Origin: Micromonospora sp. CB01531 | GTDB lineage: Bacteria > Actinomycetota > Actinomycetes > Mycobacteriales > Micromonosporaceae | Reading direction: 5' to 3' | NCBI RefSeq assembly: GCF_001905095.1 | Contig: NZ_LWLS01000103.1 | Coordinates: forward strand, 1 to 54,426 | DNA length: 54,426 bases | Part shown: positions 14,961 to 22,719 of the stretch, piece by piece | Position numbering within the stretch: position 1 is the first letter of the stretch | Layout of the letters: every line of letters starts with the position of its first letter | Program-made: the position numbers and the translations under genes | The notes under the pieces: model-generated | The model's input: the letters and a program-made list of their open reading frames with translations, nothing else | What the model was told of the DNA's origin: nothing | Databases searched by the model: none

Positions 14961-16061
14961 TCACCGGCCGGTGCAGGTGACGGTGGGCAGGGTGTTGGTG
15001 CCGGCGGTGTTGGCGGTGAAGCCGAACGTGGTGGTGCCCTCCGGCGCGATGGTGCCGTTGTAGGGGGCGTTGGTGACCGTCACCGCCGCCCCGCTCGTGT
15101 TCAGGGTGCCGTTCCACAACTGGGTGATGGCCTGACCGTTGGCCCAGGTCCAGTTCGCCGTCCAGCCGCCGTACGTCCGGGAGCTGTGGTTCATGATCAT
15201 GACCTCGCCCTGGAAGCCGCCCGGCCAGGCGTTGACCACCCGGTAGACCGCCATGCAGTCGCCGCCCGGTGGCATGGTCGGGCTGGTGGTGGGCGTCGGT
15301 GACGGGCCGGTCGGTGTCGGCGTCGGCGTGGTGGGGGTGGGTGACGGCGTGCCGCCCGAACCGATCCCGGTCACCTCGCCGTTGCCGCCGTCGAAGGTCA
15401 CGTCGGAGCAGCCGAAGAAGTTCTCCTGGCTGTCCGAGCGGACCCAGCGGGAGTAGATGATGTGCCGGCCACTCTTGTTCGCCGGCAGGGTGCCGGTGAA
15501 GTAGTAGTGCCCGTCGTTGGTGCCCACCGAGCCCCGCTGCGGTGGGTTGGTGACCGTCAGGAACGGCTCCTCCAGGTCGCTCCAGGCCAGCGGCCGGGTC
15601 GGGCTCCAACTGTCCCTGGTCACATAGAAGTAGAAGGTGCCCGGGTGGTGGGCCCAGTTGCTGTAGCGGAACTCCGTCGTCCGTCCGGCGGTCAGGTGGG
15701 TGATCGGCCAGTCGTTGCGCGCCTGGTCGTAACCGCTGAAGTTGGGGTTGCCACCGCTGCATAGCCTGCCGTCGGGGATGAATCCGACGGTCCGGCCGCC
15801 AGCGTCGGAGCGCAGCACGCTGAACCAGTTGTAGAGCGAGTTCGCCCCGTTCTCGGCGATCGCGGCCCCGCAGGCGGGGTTGTTGGGCCTGATCTCACCG
15901 GTCTGGGTGAGGCCGTCCTTCCAGCACAGGTAGGCCCGGCCGCCCGGGGTCATCGCCGCGCCGTGCGCGGCGGCCGGGTCGGAACCGGTGGCCAGGGCGA
16001 AGGCGCCCAGGGCCAGGGTGGCGGCCGCGGTGAGCAGCGCGGCCGTACGGGATCGGTGCAC
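14961..16061 (-). CDS. Secreted AA10 lytic polysaccharide monooxygenase with CBM2
   Basis: A 366-aa secreted copper enzyme that oxidatively cleaves cellulose or chitin. The signal peptide is residues 1-32, ending DPAAA, so the mature protein starts with His33 (HGAAMTPGGRAYLC), the required N-terminal histidine of the copper brace. SNWAHHPGTFYFYV supplies the second histidine. The AA10 domain spans about 33-225. A Pro/Thr linker (PSPTPTTPTPTPT type) at about 230-260 leads to a C-terminal CBM2 with the expected tryptophans (NAWPGGF, GGWTANWTW, LWNGT) and flanking cysteines. The GTG start at 16061 is set by AGGAGA just upstream; longer reading adds about 82 unsupported residues. The CBM2 favours cellulose as substrate, but chitin is not excluded. 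Confidence 0.93.
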   Translation of the reverse strand: MHRSRTAALLTAAATLALGAFALATGSDPAAAHGAAMTPGGRAYLCWKDGLTQTGEIRPNNPACGAAIAENGANSLYNWFSVLRSDAGGRTVGFIPDGRLCSGGNPNFSGYDQARNDWPITHLTAGRTTEFRYSNWAHHPGTFYFYVTRDSWSPTRPLAWSDLEEPFLTVTNPPQRGSVGTNDGHYYFTGTLPANKSGRHIIYSRWVRSDSQENFFGCSDVTFDGGNGEVTGIGSGGTPSPTPTTPTPTPTGPSPTPTTSPTMPPGGDCMAVYRVVNAWPGGFQGEVMIMNHSSRTYGGWTANWTWANGQAITQLWNGTLNTSGAAVTVTNAPYNGTIAPEGTTTFGFTANTAGTNTLPTVTCTGR

Positions 16062-16420
16062 GGGTTCTCCTGACTCGCGGGGCGGGACCGCACCGGTCCG
16101 CCCCGCTGCGACGAGCGGATGTGACGATCGCGGTGCCACGCCCGGCGGTCGGAGTGCGGCCGGGGCCGTCGGGAGGCGTACACCGCTTGCGGTCCGTGCC
16201 ACGGACCGGTGTGCCCTCGCGTCGGCTCGACCCGGCGGCCGGCGGCGCGGCAGCCCCCGCGCCACTCCGGCAGGCGCAATCCCATCACGTCCGGGTACCG
16301 CAGGCAATAGTCGAATCTCGATGCGATCGGTCGCCGCCGGTACGGTCTCGGTGTCGTCCCCGCGCGCCGCGCCCGGGCGATGCGCCAGGATCGGGGTACG
16401 ACGGTTTGGAAGGAGCCAGG
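16062..16420. other. 359-bp divergent region between LPMO and sugar kinase genes
   Basis: Should hold promoters for both genes. A small palindrome GGTCCGT-gcc-ACGGACC lies at 16191-16207 and might be an operator. I find no clear match to the cellulose operator TGGGAGCGCTCCCA. No gene is supported here. Confidence 0.5.
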
Positions 16421-17353
16421 ATGGGCTACGCGGTGGTGCTCGGCGAGGCGCTGGTCGACCTGCTCGAGACCAGGTACGACGGCGAACCCGGCTACCGGCA
16501 GGCGATCGGCGGCGGGCCGCTCAACGTGGCCGTGGCAGTGGCCCGGCTCGGCGGTGACGTCGAATTCGTCGGGTCGTTCGGCGACGACGCGCTCGCGGAG
16601 CGGATCCGCATCTTCCTGGACGCGGCCGGCGTCGGGCTGGCCGGGGCGGTCACCGTACCGGCGCCGACGGCGTTGGCGGTGGCCACCTACGCCGGCCCGG
16701 AACCGGACTTCCGCTTCTACGGGGAGCCCCGCTCGTACGCCCTGCTCACCCCCGACGACCTGGACGTGGCCCTGGTCGAGGGCGCCGACGTGCTCTACTG
16801 CGGCTCGATCGTGCTGCTCCACCCGCCGGTGCTGGCCGCCGCCCGGCGGGCCTGGGCGATCGCCGGGGCGCTGCGGGTGTTCGACCCGAACGTCCGTCCC
16901 CGGCTGCTGGACGGTCACGGCGCGCTGGACGCTCTGCGCGAGGTGGTCGCCGAGTTCGCCGCGAGCGCACACCTGGTAAAGCTGAGCAGCGCCGACGCCG
17001 CCCTGCTCTACCCGCACGAGCCGGTGGAGGGGGTCGTCGCGTACCTGCGGGAGTTGGGCGCGGCCACCGTGGTGGTCACCCTGGGCGCGGACGGTGCCCT
17101 GCTCGCTGCCGGCGACGACGTGGTGCGCATCCCCGCCCCGAAGGTCCAGGCGGTGGACGCGACCGGTGCCGGGGACTCGGTGATGGGTGCACTCATCGCC
17201 GAGTTGCTCGCCGCCGGCGAGCCGGTGGACCCGGTCGGCTGGCAGGATCGGGTCGCCTTCGCCCTGCGCGTCGCCGGGCTGGTCTGCGAGTCTCCCGGTG
17301 GCGCCGTCGCCATGCCCGCCCGCGAGGCCGTGCTCGCCCGCTTCTCCGCCTGA
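16421..17353 (+). CDS. PfkB-family carbohydrate kinase (fructokinase-like)
   Basis: A 310-aa cytosolic ribokinase-family sugar kinase. The N-terminal motif is GGGPLNVAVAVARLGG (residues about 28-43). The C-terminal signature DATGAGDSVMGAL holds the catalytic Asp and anion hole. Length fits fructokinase or 2-keto-3-deoxygluconate kinase. ATG 16421 follows AAGGAGCCAGG. The substrate cannot be fixed from sequence; fructose is the commonest in this subgroup. It ends 9 bp before the convergent pump-gene remnant. Confidence 0.88.
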   Translation: MGYAVVLGEALVDLLETRYDGEPGYRQAIGGGPLNVAVAVARLGGDVEFVGSFGDDALAERIRIFLDAAGVGLAGAVTVPAPTALAVATYAGPEPDFRFYGEPRSYALLTPDDLDVALVEGADVLYCGSIVLLHPPVLAAARRAWAIAGALRVFDPNVRPRLLDGHGALDALREVVAEFAASAHLVKLSSADAALLYPHEPVEGVVAYLRELGAATVVVTLGADGALLAAGDDVVRIPAPKVQAVDATGAGDSVMGALIAELLAAGEPVDPVGWQDRVAFALRVAGLVCESPGGAVAMPAREAVLARFSA

Positions 17354-17362
17354 CGGTCGGGG

Positions 17363-18079
17363 TCAGCGGGCGCGGGCGAGGGTGTGCACGGCGAGCAGGG
17401 AGAGCGCGGCGGTGACGGCCAGGACGGCGGCCATCGGTGTCGCGCTGCCCTCGCCGCCCAGCCCCACCAGCGGCGCGGCGAGCGCACCCACCACCGACTG
17501 GATGCCGCCCAGCAGCGCGGCGGCGGTGCCGGCGTGCCGGGCGTGCGCGTCCAGCGCCAGCGCCGTGCTGTTCGGCGTCACCATGCCCAGCGAGCCGGCG
17601 AAGATCAGCAGGGGCACCGCGACCAGGGCCAGGCTGCCGGCGAGTGCCCCGGTCAGCACGCCGACGGCGGCGACCGCGCTGACCAGCAGGGTGGTGACCA
17701 GCAGCCGGCGCGGGTCGTACCGGTCGAGCAGCCGGGCGTTGACCTGGCCGGTGGTGACCAGGGCGAGCGCGTTCAGCCCGAAGACGAGGCTGAACGCGGT
17801 CCCCGACACGCCGAAGACGTCCTGGAACACGAACGACGACCCGGAGATGTACGCGAAGAGCCCGGCGAAGGCGAGGCCCTGGGTCAGCGCGTATCCCAGG
17901 TAGACCCGGTCGGCGGCCAGCGACCGCATGGTCCGGGCGGTGGCGGCCAGGCCGCCGGTGCTGCGCCGGTCGGCGGGCAGGGTCTCCGGCAGTCGCAGCG
18001 CGACCGCGACGGCGAGCAGCAGCCCGATCGCCGCCAGCGTGAGGAAGACCGCGCGCCAGGACCCGTAGCGCAGGACCAG
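17363..18079 (-). pseudogene. C-terminal part of a Bcr/CflA-type MFS efflux gene (interrupted)
   Basis: Reads on from LVLRYGSWRAVFLTLAAIGLLLAV and covers the last seven or so transmembrane helices to the stop at 17363. Together with 20201-20707 it makes a normal-length drug/H+ antiporter of the Bcr/CflA group. The junction with the N-terminal part is split by an insertion. If 18080-20200 (2,121 bp, a multiple of three) is removed, the reading frame is restored as PSVG-S-LVLRYGSW, matching the family consensus around helix 5. This fragment alone lacks the proton-coupling half and is presumably non-functional. Confidence 0.88.
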
Positions 18080-18230
18080 GCTGACCAACTTGATTAGGAA
18101 TCGTCGGTGATCCTAGGTTAACGGCGTGGACTGTGGCGTTTCGCCTTTGGGCTGGTTTGGGGGAGATTCCGGTGACGTGGGCCGGTCGTGATCGCGGGTT
18201 CTCCTGGATCGATGTCGAGGCGATGCGCCG

Positions 18231-20192
18231 GTGAGCGGGAAGCTGCCGCTGGCCGAGGGCGAGACCTCCCACACCGCTTGCGCCCGTGCTTTGCTCCGAT
18301 CAGGCGTGGACGAGGAGAGCGGTGAGGTTCTGTCGCAGGCCGTGCTTGCGCAACGGATCGGCTGGTGTGCCGATCTGGTGGCGGGCATGGTCTCCGGCCT
18401 GTTGGCTGAGCACTGGAACACCGCGGATGTGGACGTGTTGGCCTCCGGACACGACGCGGATGGTCGGAAACTTCCGTCGAACGCGTGGATGGCGCTGCGG
18501 CGTCTGGGCTGGACCGCCACCACGGCCGAGGGTGTGAGGGTCAATGACCGGATCGTGCGCATGGCGCAGGAGCAGGCGGGGCGTGTTCTTCGCTCGGCGT
18601 CGTGGCGTGCTGGCCTGAGCGCTGGGGTGCTGGCGACGTGGCCGGCCGATCCGCGTAAACGCACCCCGCAGGAGTGGGAGCAGGTACGCAAGGCGGTTCC
18701 GGGCGGGGAGCATGTGCCGTCGAGCGTCATCAAGTCCCGCACGCGGCAGGCTGCCGGCTTCCTTGCCGCGCACGGCCGTCTGCCGGTGGATGTGTTCGAG
18801 CTTGAAGGCGTCCCAAGGGTCCCGCGGATGTTGCTGCTGGCCGCGTGTGACCGGCAGCAGGCCACGATCGAACGCAGCGACACCGCCGCGGGCAGGGTGT
18901 TGCTGCGCTTGCAGCTTCCCTCACGTCCGGATCCGCGAGCCTATGCAGATTGGACGTGGGTGGCCTGTCCGATCGTCCTGCCGCCCACGGTTCCCGCCTC
19001 GGCGGTGCTGCACCTGCCCACCCTCCGGGTCACCGGCCGGCAGGTGCGCGCCGATGTGGCATACAGCCAGGCCGTTCCGAAGGCCCGGCGTACCGGTCAC
19101 TCGGTGGCGCTGGGTGTGGACTGGGGGCTGAACACCCTGTTATCCGCTGGAGCCCTGCGACTGCACGAGGACGGCCGGATCACCGCGTTGGGAGCGGGTG
19201 GCCAGTTCCGGGCCGGCGGGGTCCTCGCGAAACAGCACCGCCTACGGCGCCTGTCAGAACGGTTGCACGCCAAAGCTGACCACTACCAGCGGCTCGCCGG
19301 CGTCGACTCAAGGCATCAACTCTTCGGCAAGCACGAGGTGCTGCGCGACGAGATCCGCCACGTCTGCGCCCGCCGCCGGAACCTGAACGTCGCGCTCGCG
19401 TGGGCCGCCGCCCGCTGGGCCGTGGACCAGGCCATCGCCTCCCGGGCGACCGTCGTCTACGTCGAAGACCTGCGGTCGTTGGAAGCCCGGGGCATGGGCG
19501 CCACCCTGAACACGCGGCTGTCGCAGCAGGTGCGCGGGCAGATCGTCGACCGGATGCGGCACCTCGCCGCCGAGGCGGGTATCGCCGTGGTCACCACGCC
19601 TGCCCGCAACACCTCCAGGCACTGCCCCCAGTGCTTGACCCCGCTGCAGCATCGCAAGGCCCCCGACAAGCCCACGATGGCGGGTTGGAAGTGGGCCATC
19701 TGCCCCCACCAGTCCTGCCGGTGGCAAGGCGACCGCGACCAAGGTGCCTGGCGGCGCATCGCCGCCCGCGGCCTCACCCACCAGGCCAAGACCGCCATCG
19801 ACAAGACCAGCGGGCACATGGTCATCCGCGCCGTGGTCGACAAACTCGAAGTCTCCGCGGTCATCACGAAGACCCGCCGGTGGGACCGGTCGAAGACCGG
19901 CCCCACCCGGCACAAGCCACCACGCCCCGCGCCCAGGCGACGCAGGGCACCCTCCCCCACCCGACCTCACGGCCGGGCGGGCAAGCGTCCGGAGGGACAC
20001 GCACCAACGGACCGGAAGCTGCCCCGCGCAGCCCACCGGCACCAGGACGTGAACACGATCAGCACACCCACCACCGGCCACCAGCCACGCGGAGCCGCCC
20101 TGGGCGCAGGATTCCACTTCCACGCCCACGCCTCCCCACCACGGTGGGAAACGATCCCGGAAACTCAATCCGACTCAGGATCACTAAGCTGA
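18231..20192 (+). CDS. tnpB: Large TnpB-like RNA-guided nuclease (653 aa)
   Basis: A 653-aa TnpB-family protein; ordinary TnpB is about 400 aa. Residues 1-285 form an enlarged N-terminal region with no motif I recognise. The RuvC-like core follows: GVDWGL (Asp297), VVYVEDLRSLE (Glu412) and QGDRDQGAWRRIAARG (Asp503, in the place of the usual DxNAxxNI). A zinc ribbon CPQC...CPHQSC (Cys465, 468, 491, 496) sits between the last two. All three acidic residues are present, so DNA cleavage is plausible. Residues after about 560 are a Pro/Arg/His-rich low-complexity tail that runs to the element end, where an overlapping guide RNA would be encoded. GTG 18231 is the first start after an in-frame stop at 18189. 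Confidence 0.82.
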   Translation: MSGKLPLAEGETSHTACARALLRSGVDEESGEVLSQAVLAQRIGWCADLVAGMVSGLLAEHWNTADVDVLASGHDADGRKLPSNAWMALRRLGWTATTAEGVRVNDRIVRMAQEQAGRVLRSASWRAGLSAGVLATWPADPRKRTPQEWEQVRKAVPGGEHVPSSVIKSRTRQAAGFLAAHGRLPVDVFELEGVPRVPRMLLLAACDRQQATIERSDTAAGRVLLRLQLPSRPDPRAYADWTWVACPIVLPPTVPASAVLHLPTLRVTGRQVRADVAYSQAVPKARRTGHSVALGVDWGLNTLLSAGALRLHEDGRITALGAGGQFRAGGVLAKQHRLRRLSERLHAKADHYQRLAGVDSRHQLFGKHEVLRDEIRHVCARRRNLNVALAWAAARWAVDQAIASRATVVYVEDLRSLEARGMGATLNTRLSQQVRGQIVDRMRHLAAEAGIAVVTTPARNTSRHCPQCLTPLQHRKAPDKPTMAGWKWAICPHQSCRWQGDRDQGAWRRIAARGLTHQAKTAIDKTSGHMVIRAVVDKLEVSAVITKTRRWDRSKTGPTRHKPPRPAPRRRRAPSPTRPHGRAGKRPEGHAPTDRKLPRAAHRHQDVNTISTPTTGHQPRGAALGAGFHFHAHASPPRWETIPETQSDSGSLS

Positions 20193-20200
20193 TTAGAGAC
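19950..20200 (+). ncRNA. Candidate omega (reRNA) guide scaffold overlapping the tnpB 3' end
   Basis: In IS200/IS605 elements the guide RNA spans the tnpB 3' end and right end, and its guide is the flanking DNA. Here the tnpB frame continues as low-complexity codons to the element boundary. A small hairpin CCCAC-cacg-GTGGG lies at about 20136-20150. The predicted guide would begin at 20201, in the MFS gene. Boundaries are inferred and have not been observed. Confidence 0.35.
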
Positions 20201-20707
20201 GCTGCCCACGCTGGGCGCGGCCACCGGTGCCACGCCGAAGATCAGGGTGAGCCGGGAGAAGTACTTCGCCGCGGCCCGGCCGGCGTAGAGGTCGCGGACC
20301 ACCGCCCGGGCGACCACCACCCCCATCCCGCCGGCCATGCCCTGGGCGAGGCGCGCGGCGGCCAGCGCGGGGGCGTTCGGCGCCGCCGCGCAGACCAGCG
20401 CCAGCAGCGCGTACGCGGTGACGCCGACCAGGACCGGACGCCGCCGCCCCCAGCGGTCGCTGAGCGGGCCGGTGACCAGTTGGCCGAGGGCGAGACCGAT
20501 CAGGCAGGTGGTCAGCGAGAGCTGGATCTGGGCCTGGTCGGTGCCGAGTTCGCGGGTCATTGCCGGGAAGGCCGGCAGGTACATGTCCAGCGAGAGCGGG
20601 CCGATCGCGGTGAGGGTGCCGAGCAGCACGAGCAGCGCCGTCCCGCCGGCGCGCGGGCCCACCACGACGGTGGCCGGTGGGGGAGTCGTCTGCGCGGTCT
20701 GGCTCAA
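20201..20707 (-). pseudogene. N-terminal part of the Bcr/CflA-type MFS efflux gene (interrupted)
   Basis: Starts at TTG 20707 after GGGGGACC and encodes about the first four to five transmembrane helices. The MFS signatures LSLDMYLPAFPAM (helix 1), GPLSDRWGRRRPVL (loop 2-3, motif A) and RLAQGMAGGMGVVVARAVVRDL (helix 4) are present. It runs in frame to PSVGS at 20201 and then into the insertion, ending within the element. The divergent MarR gene starts 80 bp away, the usual arrangement of a drug-responsive pump and its repressor. Confidence 0.88.
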
Positions 20708-20722
20708 CGCGGGTCCCCCAGG

Positions 20723-20738
20723 GTCGATGATCGTCGAC
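20723..20738. promoter_or_regulatory. Near-palindrome GTCGATGATCGTCGAC
   Basis: 16 bp, palindromic apart from one position pair, lying between the divergent MFS and MarR starts. It is probably a promoter or operator element of this pair. Confidence 0.5.
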
Positions 20739-20744
20739 TAACCT

Positions 20745-20764
20745 TAGCTCTGTACGCAGAACTA
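20745..20764. promoter_or_regulatory. Probable MarR operator TAGCTCTGTACGCAGAACTA
   Basis: A 20-bp imperfect palindrome with half-sites TAGcTCTG and CAGAaCTA around TACG, in the 80-bp space between the MFS and MarR genes. Size, symmetry and position are those of a MarR dimer site that would control both genes. Confidence 0.65.
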
Positions 20765-20787
20765 TTGCGCTGTGAAGTAGGTGACTA

Positions 20788-21288
20788 GTGCCGACCGAGG
20801 AGACCGTCGTCCGGCTGGGCGCCCTCGTGGGGGAGCTGCACCGGCTGCTGCGCCGCAGCGCCGCCGGCCGGGCCAACCGGGAGGTCCTGCCCGAGGCCCA
20901 GGTGGAGCTGCTCCTGCTGGTCCGCGCCGAGCCCGGCATCAGCGGCAAGGAGGCGGCCCGACGGCTCGGCACGGCGCCGAACACCGTGAGCACCCTGGTC
21001 CGCGACCTCGCCGACGCGGGGCTGCTGACGCGGGACCGCGACCCGGCCGATCGCCGGGTGGTCCGCCTCCGGCTCACCGACGCCGCCCAGGCCCGAATGG
21101 TGGATCACGCGGCGCACCGCAGCGCGCTGCTCACCGAGGCCCTGGCCGGCCTGGACCCCGCCGCCCGGGACGCGGTCCTGGGCGCCGTCCCGCACCTCGA
21201 CGCCCTGCTCACCCGCCTGCGCCGGCCCCGCTCCGCCGATCAGTCCGCCCCGGCGGCCGCCGGCGACAGGAGCGTGCTCGAACCATGA
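20788..21288 (+). CDS. MarR-family transcriptional regulator
   Basis: A 166-aa winged-helix repressor. The recognition helix region GISGKEAARRLGTAPNTVSTLVRDLADAGLLTRDRDPADRRVVRLRLT spans about residues 50-100 and includes the wing with the typical D-R-R-V. It is divergent from the MFS efflux gene and most likely represses it and itself through the palindromes at 20723 and 20745, with release by a drug or phenolic ligand. Because the pump gene is now interrupted, its main target is probably gone. The start is GTG 20788. Confidence 0.9.
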   Translation: MPTEETVVRLGALVGELHRLLRRSAAGRANREVLPEAQVELLLLVRAEPGISGKEAARRLGTAPNTVSTLVRDLADAGLLTRDRDPADRRVVRLRLTDAAQARMVDHAAHRSALLTEALAGLDPAARDAVLGAVPHLDALLTRLRRPRSADQSAPAAAGDRSVLEP

Positions 21289-21373
21289 CGTAGTGGCCAC
21301 CTGCTGGTGGCGAGGCCACGCCTCCTGGATCGTGCGCGATCTTGCCGGCCGCTGCGCGACTTGCGAGCCGGCG

Positions 21374-22204
21374 TCAGGCGGTGCCGTCGAGCTCGGCGTA
21401 GCCGCGGCGGGCGGCGATCAGACCGGGACGCGCGCCGAAGGGCGACTCTGCGGCCACCCGCTCGGGCGGGGCGTTGCCGGTGTGACCGGCCCGGATCAGC
21501 CAGGCCTGCTGGACCAACTGGGCGTGCTGGGCCCGGACGAACTCCGGGTCGACCGGCGTGCCGTGCCCGGGCACCACGATCGTGTCGGGGGTGGTCATCC
21601 GCAGCAGCTCGGCCACCGCGTCCGGCCATTGCAGCGGGTACGACTCCTCGAAGGCCGGCGGCCCGCTCTGCTCCACCAGGTCGCCGGCAACTAGCACGTC
21701 CGCGTCCGGCACGTGCACCACCAGATCGGCGTCGGTGTGCCCGTGGCCCGGGTGGCGCAGCAGCACCCGCCGGCCGCCGACGTCGAGCATTGTCTCGGTA
21801 AGGACCGGGTGCGTCGGGGCCAGCAGCTCGGTCCCGGCCAGCTCGGCGGCGAGCGCCGGCTGCTCGTCGCGCATCTCCTCGTACGCCGCCCGGCGCAGCT
21901 CGTCGGGGCGGTCGCGCAGCGCGGCGGCGGCCAGCTCGTGCGCGTACACCGGGCGGGGCGGGTCGGCGGCCAGGGTGGTGTTGCCGAAGCAGTGGTCGAA
22001 GTGGTGGTGGGTGTTGACGACGGTCCACGGGTGCGGGGTGACCGCCCGGGCCGCCTCGGCCAGCTCCCGGGCCTGCCCGACGGTGGAGAGGGTGTCCACC
22101 AGCAGCGCCGCGCCGTCGCCCACCACCAGCGTCACGTTGACCTGCAGCAGCGGCTCACGCAGCAGGTGGACGCCGTCGGCGACCTCGACGAACCGGACGG
22201 TCAT
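21374..22204 (-). CDS. Metallo-beta-lactamase-fold hydrolase
   Basis: A 276-aa cytosolic zinc hydrolase. The zinc motif HxHxDH is THHHFDH (His66, His68, Asp70, His71). Later ligands are in HPGHGHTDADLVVH and in VPGHGTPV. Length and layout match glyoxalase II/cyclase-like members rather than antibiotic-degrading ones, since there is no signal peptide. Its start overlaps the stop of the thioesterase-like gene by ATGA, so the two are translationally coupled and may act on related thioester substrates. Confidence 0.88.
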   Translation of the reverse strand: MTVRFVEVADGVHLLREPLLQVNVTLVVGDGAALLVDTLSTVGQARELAEAARAVTPHPWTVVNTHHHFDHCFGNTTLAADPPRPVYAHELAAAALRDRPDELRRAAYEEMRDEQPALAAELAGTELLAPTHPVLTETMLDVGGRRVLLRHPGHGHTDADLVVHVPDADVLVAGDLVEQSGPPAFEESYPLQWPDAVAELLRMTTPDTIVVPGHGTPVDPEFVRAQHAQLVQQAWLIRAGHTGNAPPERVAAESPFGARPGLIAARRGYAELDGTA

Positions 22205-22605
22205 GACGCCTGCGAGGCGCGCTCCAGGAAGCGCTGCCGATCGACCAGCATCCGCTCGACCCGGCCGTCGGCCACGATCTCGTCGCCGTCGGCGACGGTC
22301 ACCTCGAACAGCAGGCGCCGGCCGTCGACCTTGGCCAGCCGGGCCCAGGCGGTCACCGTCCGCCCGACCGGGGTCGGCGCCCGGTGGTCCAGTTCGACGC
22401 GGAGCCCGACCGTGGTCCGCCCGGTCGGCATCCGAGTCGCGGTGGCCGCCACGCTCGCCGCCTCGACGAGGGCGAGCACCCGCGGCGTGCCGAGCACCGG
22501 CACGTCACCGGAGCCCATCGCCTGCGCGGTGTCGGCGTCCGTGACGGTCAGCTCGACCCGGGCGGCAAGGCCCGGCGCGAAGGGCGTCTCCGGCTGCTCC
22601 TGCAT
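22201..22605 (-). CDS. Hot-dog fold thioesterase (FlK-like)
   Basis: A 134-aa hot-dog domain protein. VELTVTDADTAQAMGSGDVPVLGTPRVLALVEAASVAA is the N-terminal hairpin and central helix seen in fluoroacetyl-CoA thioesterase-like proteins, and GLRVELDHRAPTPVGRTVTAWARL fits the following strands. It probably hydrolyses a small acyl-CoA. It is first gene of a two-gene operon with the MBL hydrolase (4-bp overlap) and is divergent from the PAP2 gene. Confidence 0.82.
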   Translation of the reverse strand: MQEQPETPFAPGLAARVELTVTDADTAQAMGSGDVPVLGTPRVLALVEAASVAATATRMPTGRTTVGLRVELDHRAPTPVGRTVTAWARLAKVDGRRLLFEVTVADGDEIVADGRVERMLVDRQRFLERASQAS

Positions 22606-22719
22606 GCCCCGAGCCTAGACGAGCCGGGGCCGGGACGCCCGGTGTCGCCGTCGTCGGTGCGTCGACCGGCGGGTGGTCGGCGTCAGTCGATCCGTAGCCC
22701 GCCGTTAACCTTGACCGCG

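Larger units (their letters stand above)
18080..20200 (+). mobile_element. TnpB-only insertion element (IS1341-like) inside the MFS gene
   Basis: About 2.12 kb between the two halves of the MFS gene. It carries one large tnpB and no tnpA, so it needs a transposase in trans or is immobile. GCTG occurs at both junctions (18080-18083 and 20201-20204), either a 4-bp target duplication or a shared boundary. TGATTAG is a direct repeat near both ends (18091-18097, 20190-20196), and GTGATCCT near the left end (18107) recurs inverted near the right end. Lack of long terminal inverted repeats fits IS200/IS605/IS607-type elements. Exact ends need comparison with an uninterrupted allele. Confidence 0.85.

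Noticed and set aside
16062..16307. 82-residue N-terminal extension of the LPMO
   Set aside because: The signal peptide and AGGAGA ribosome site place the start at GTG 16061. An extension would put the signal peptide inside the protein.
17363..20707. Two independent membrane-protein genes on either side of a transposase gene
   Set aside because: The pieces are complementary halves of one MFS family protein and join in frame when the insert is removed.
21293..22544. Plus-strand frames opposite the MBL and thioesterase genes
   Set aside because: Shadows of two coupled genes with intact zinc and hot-dog motifs.
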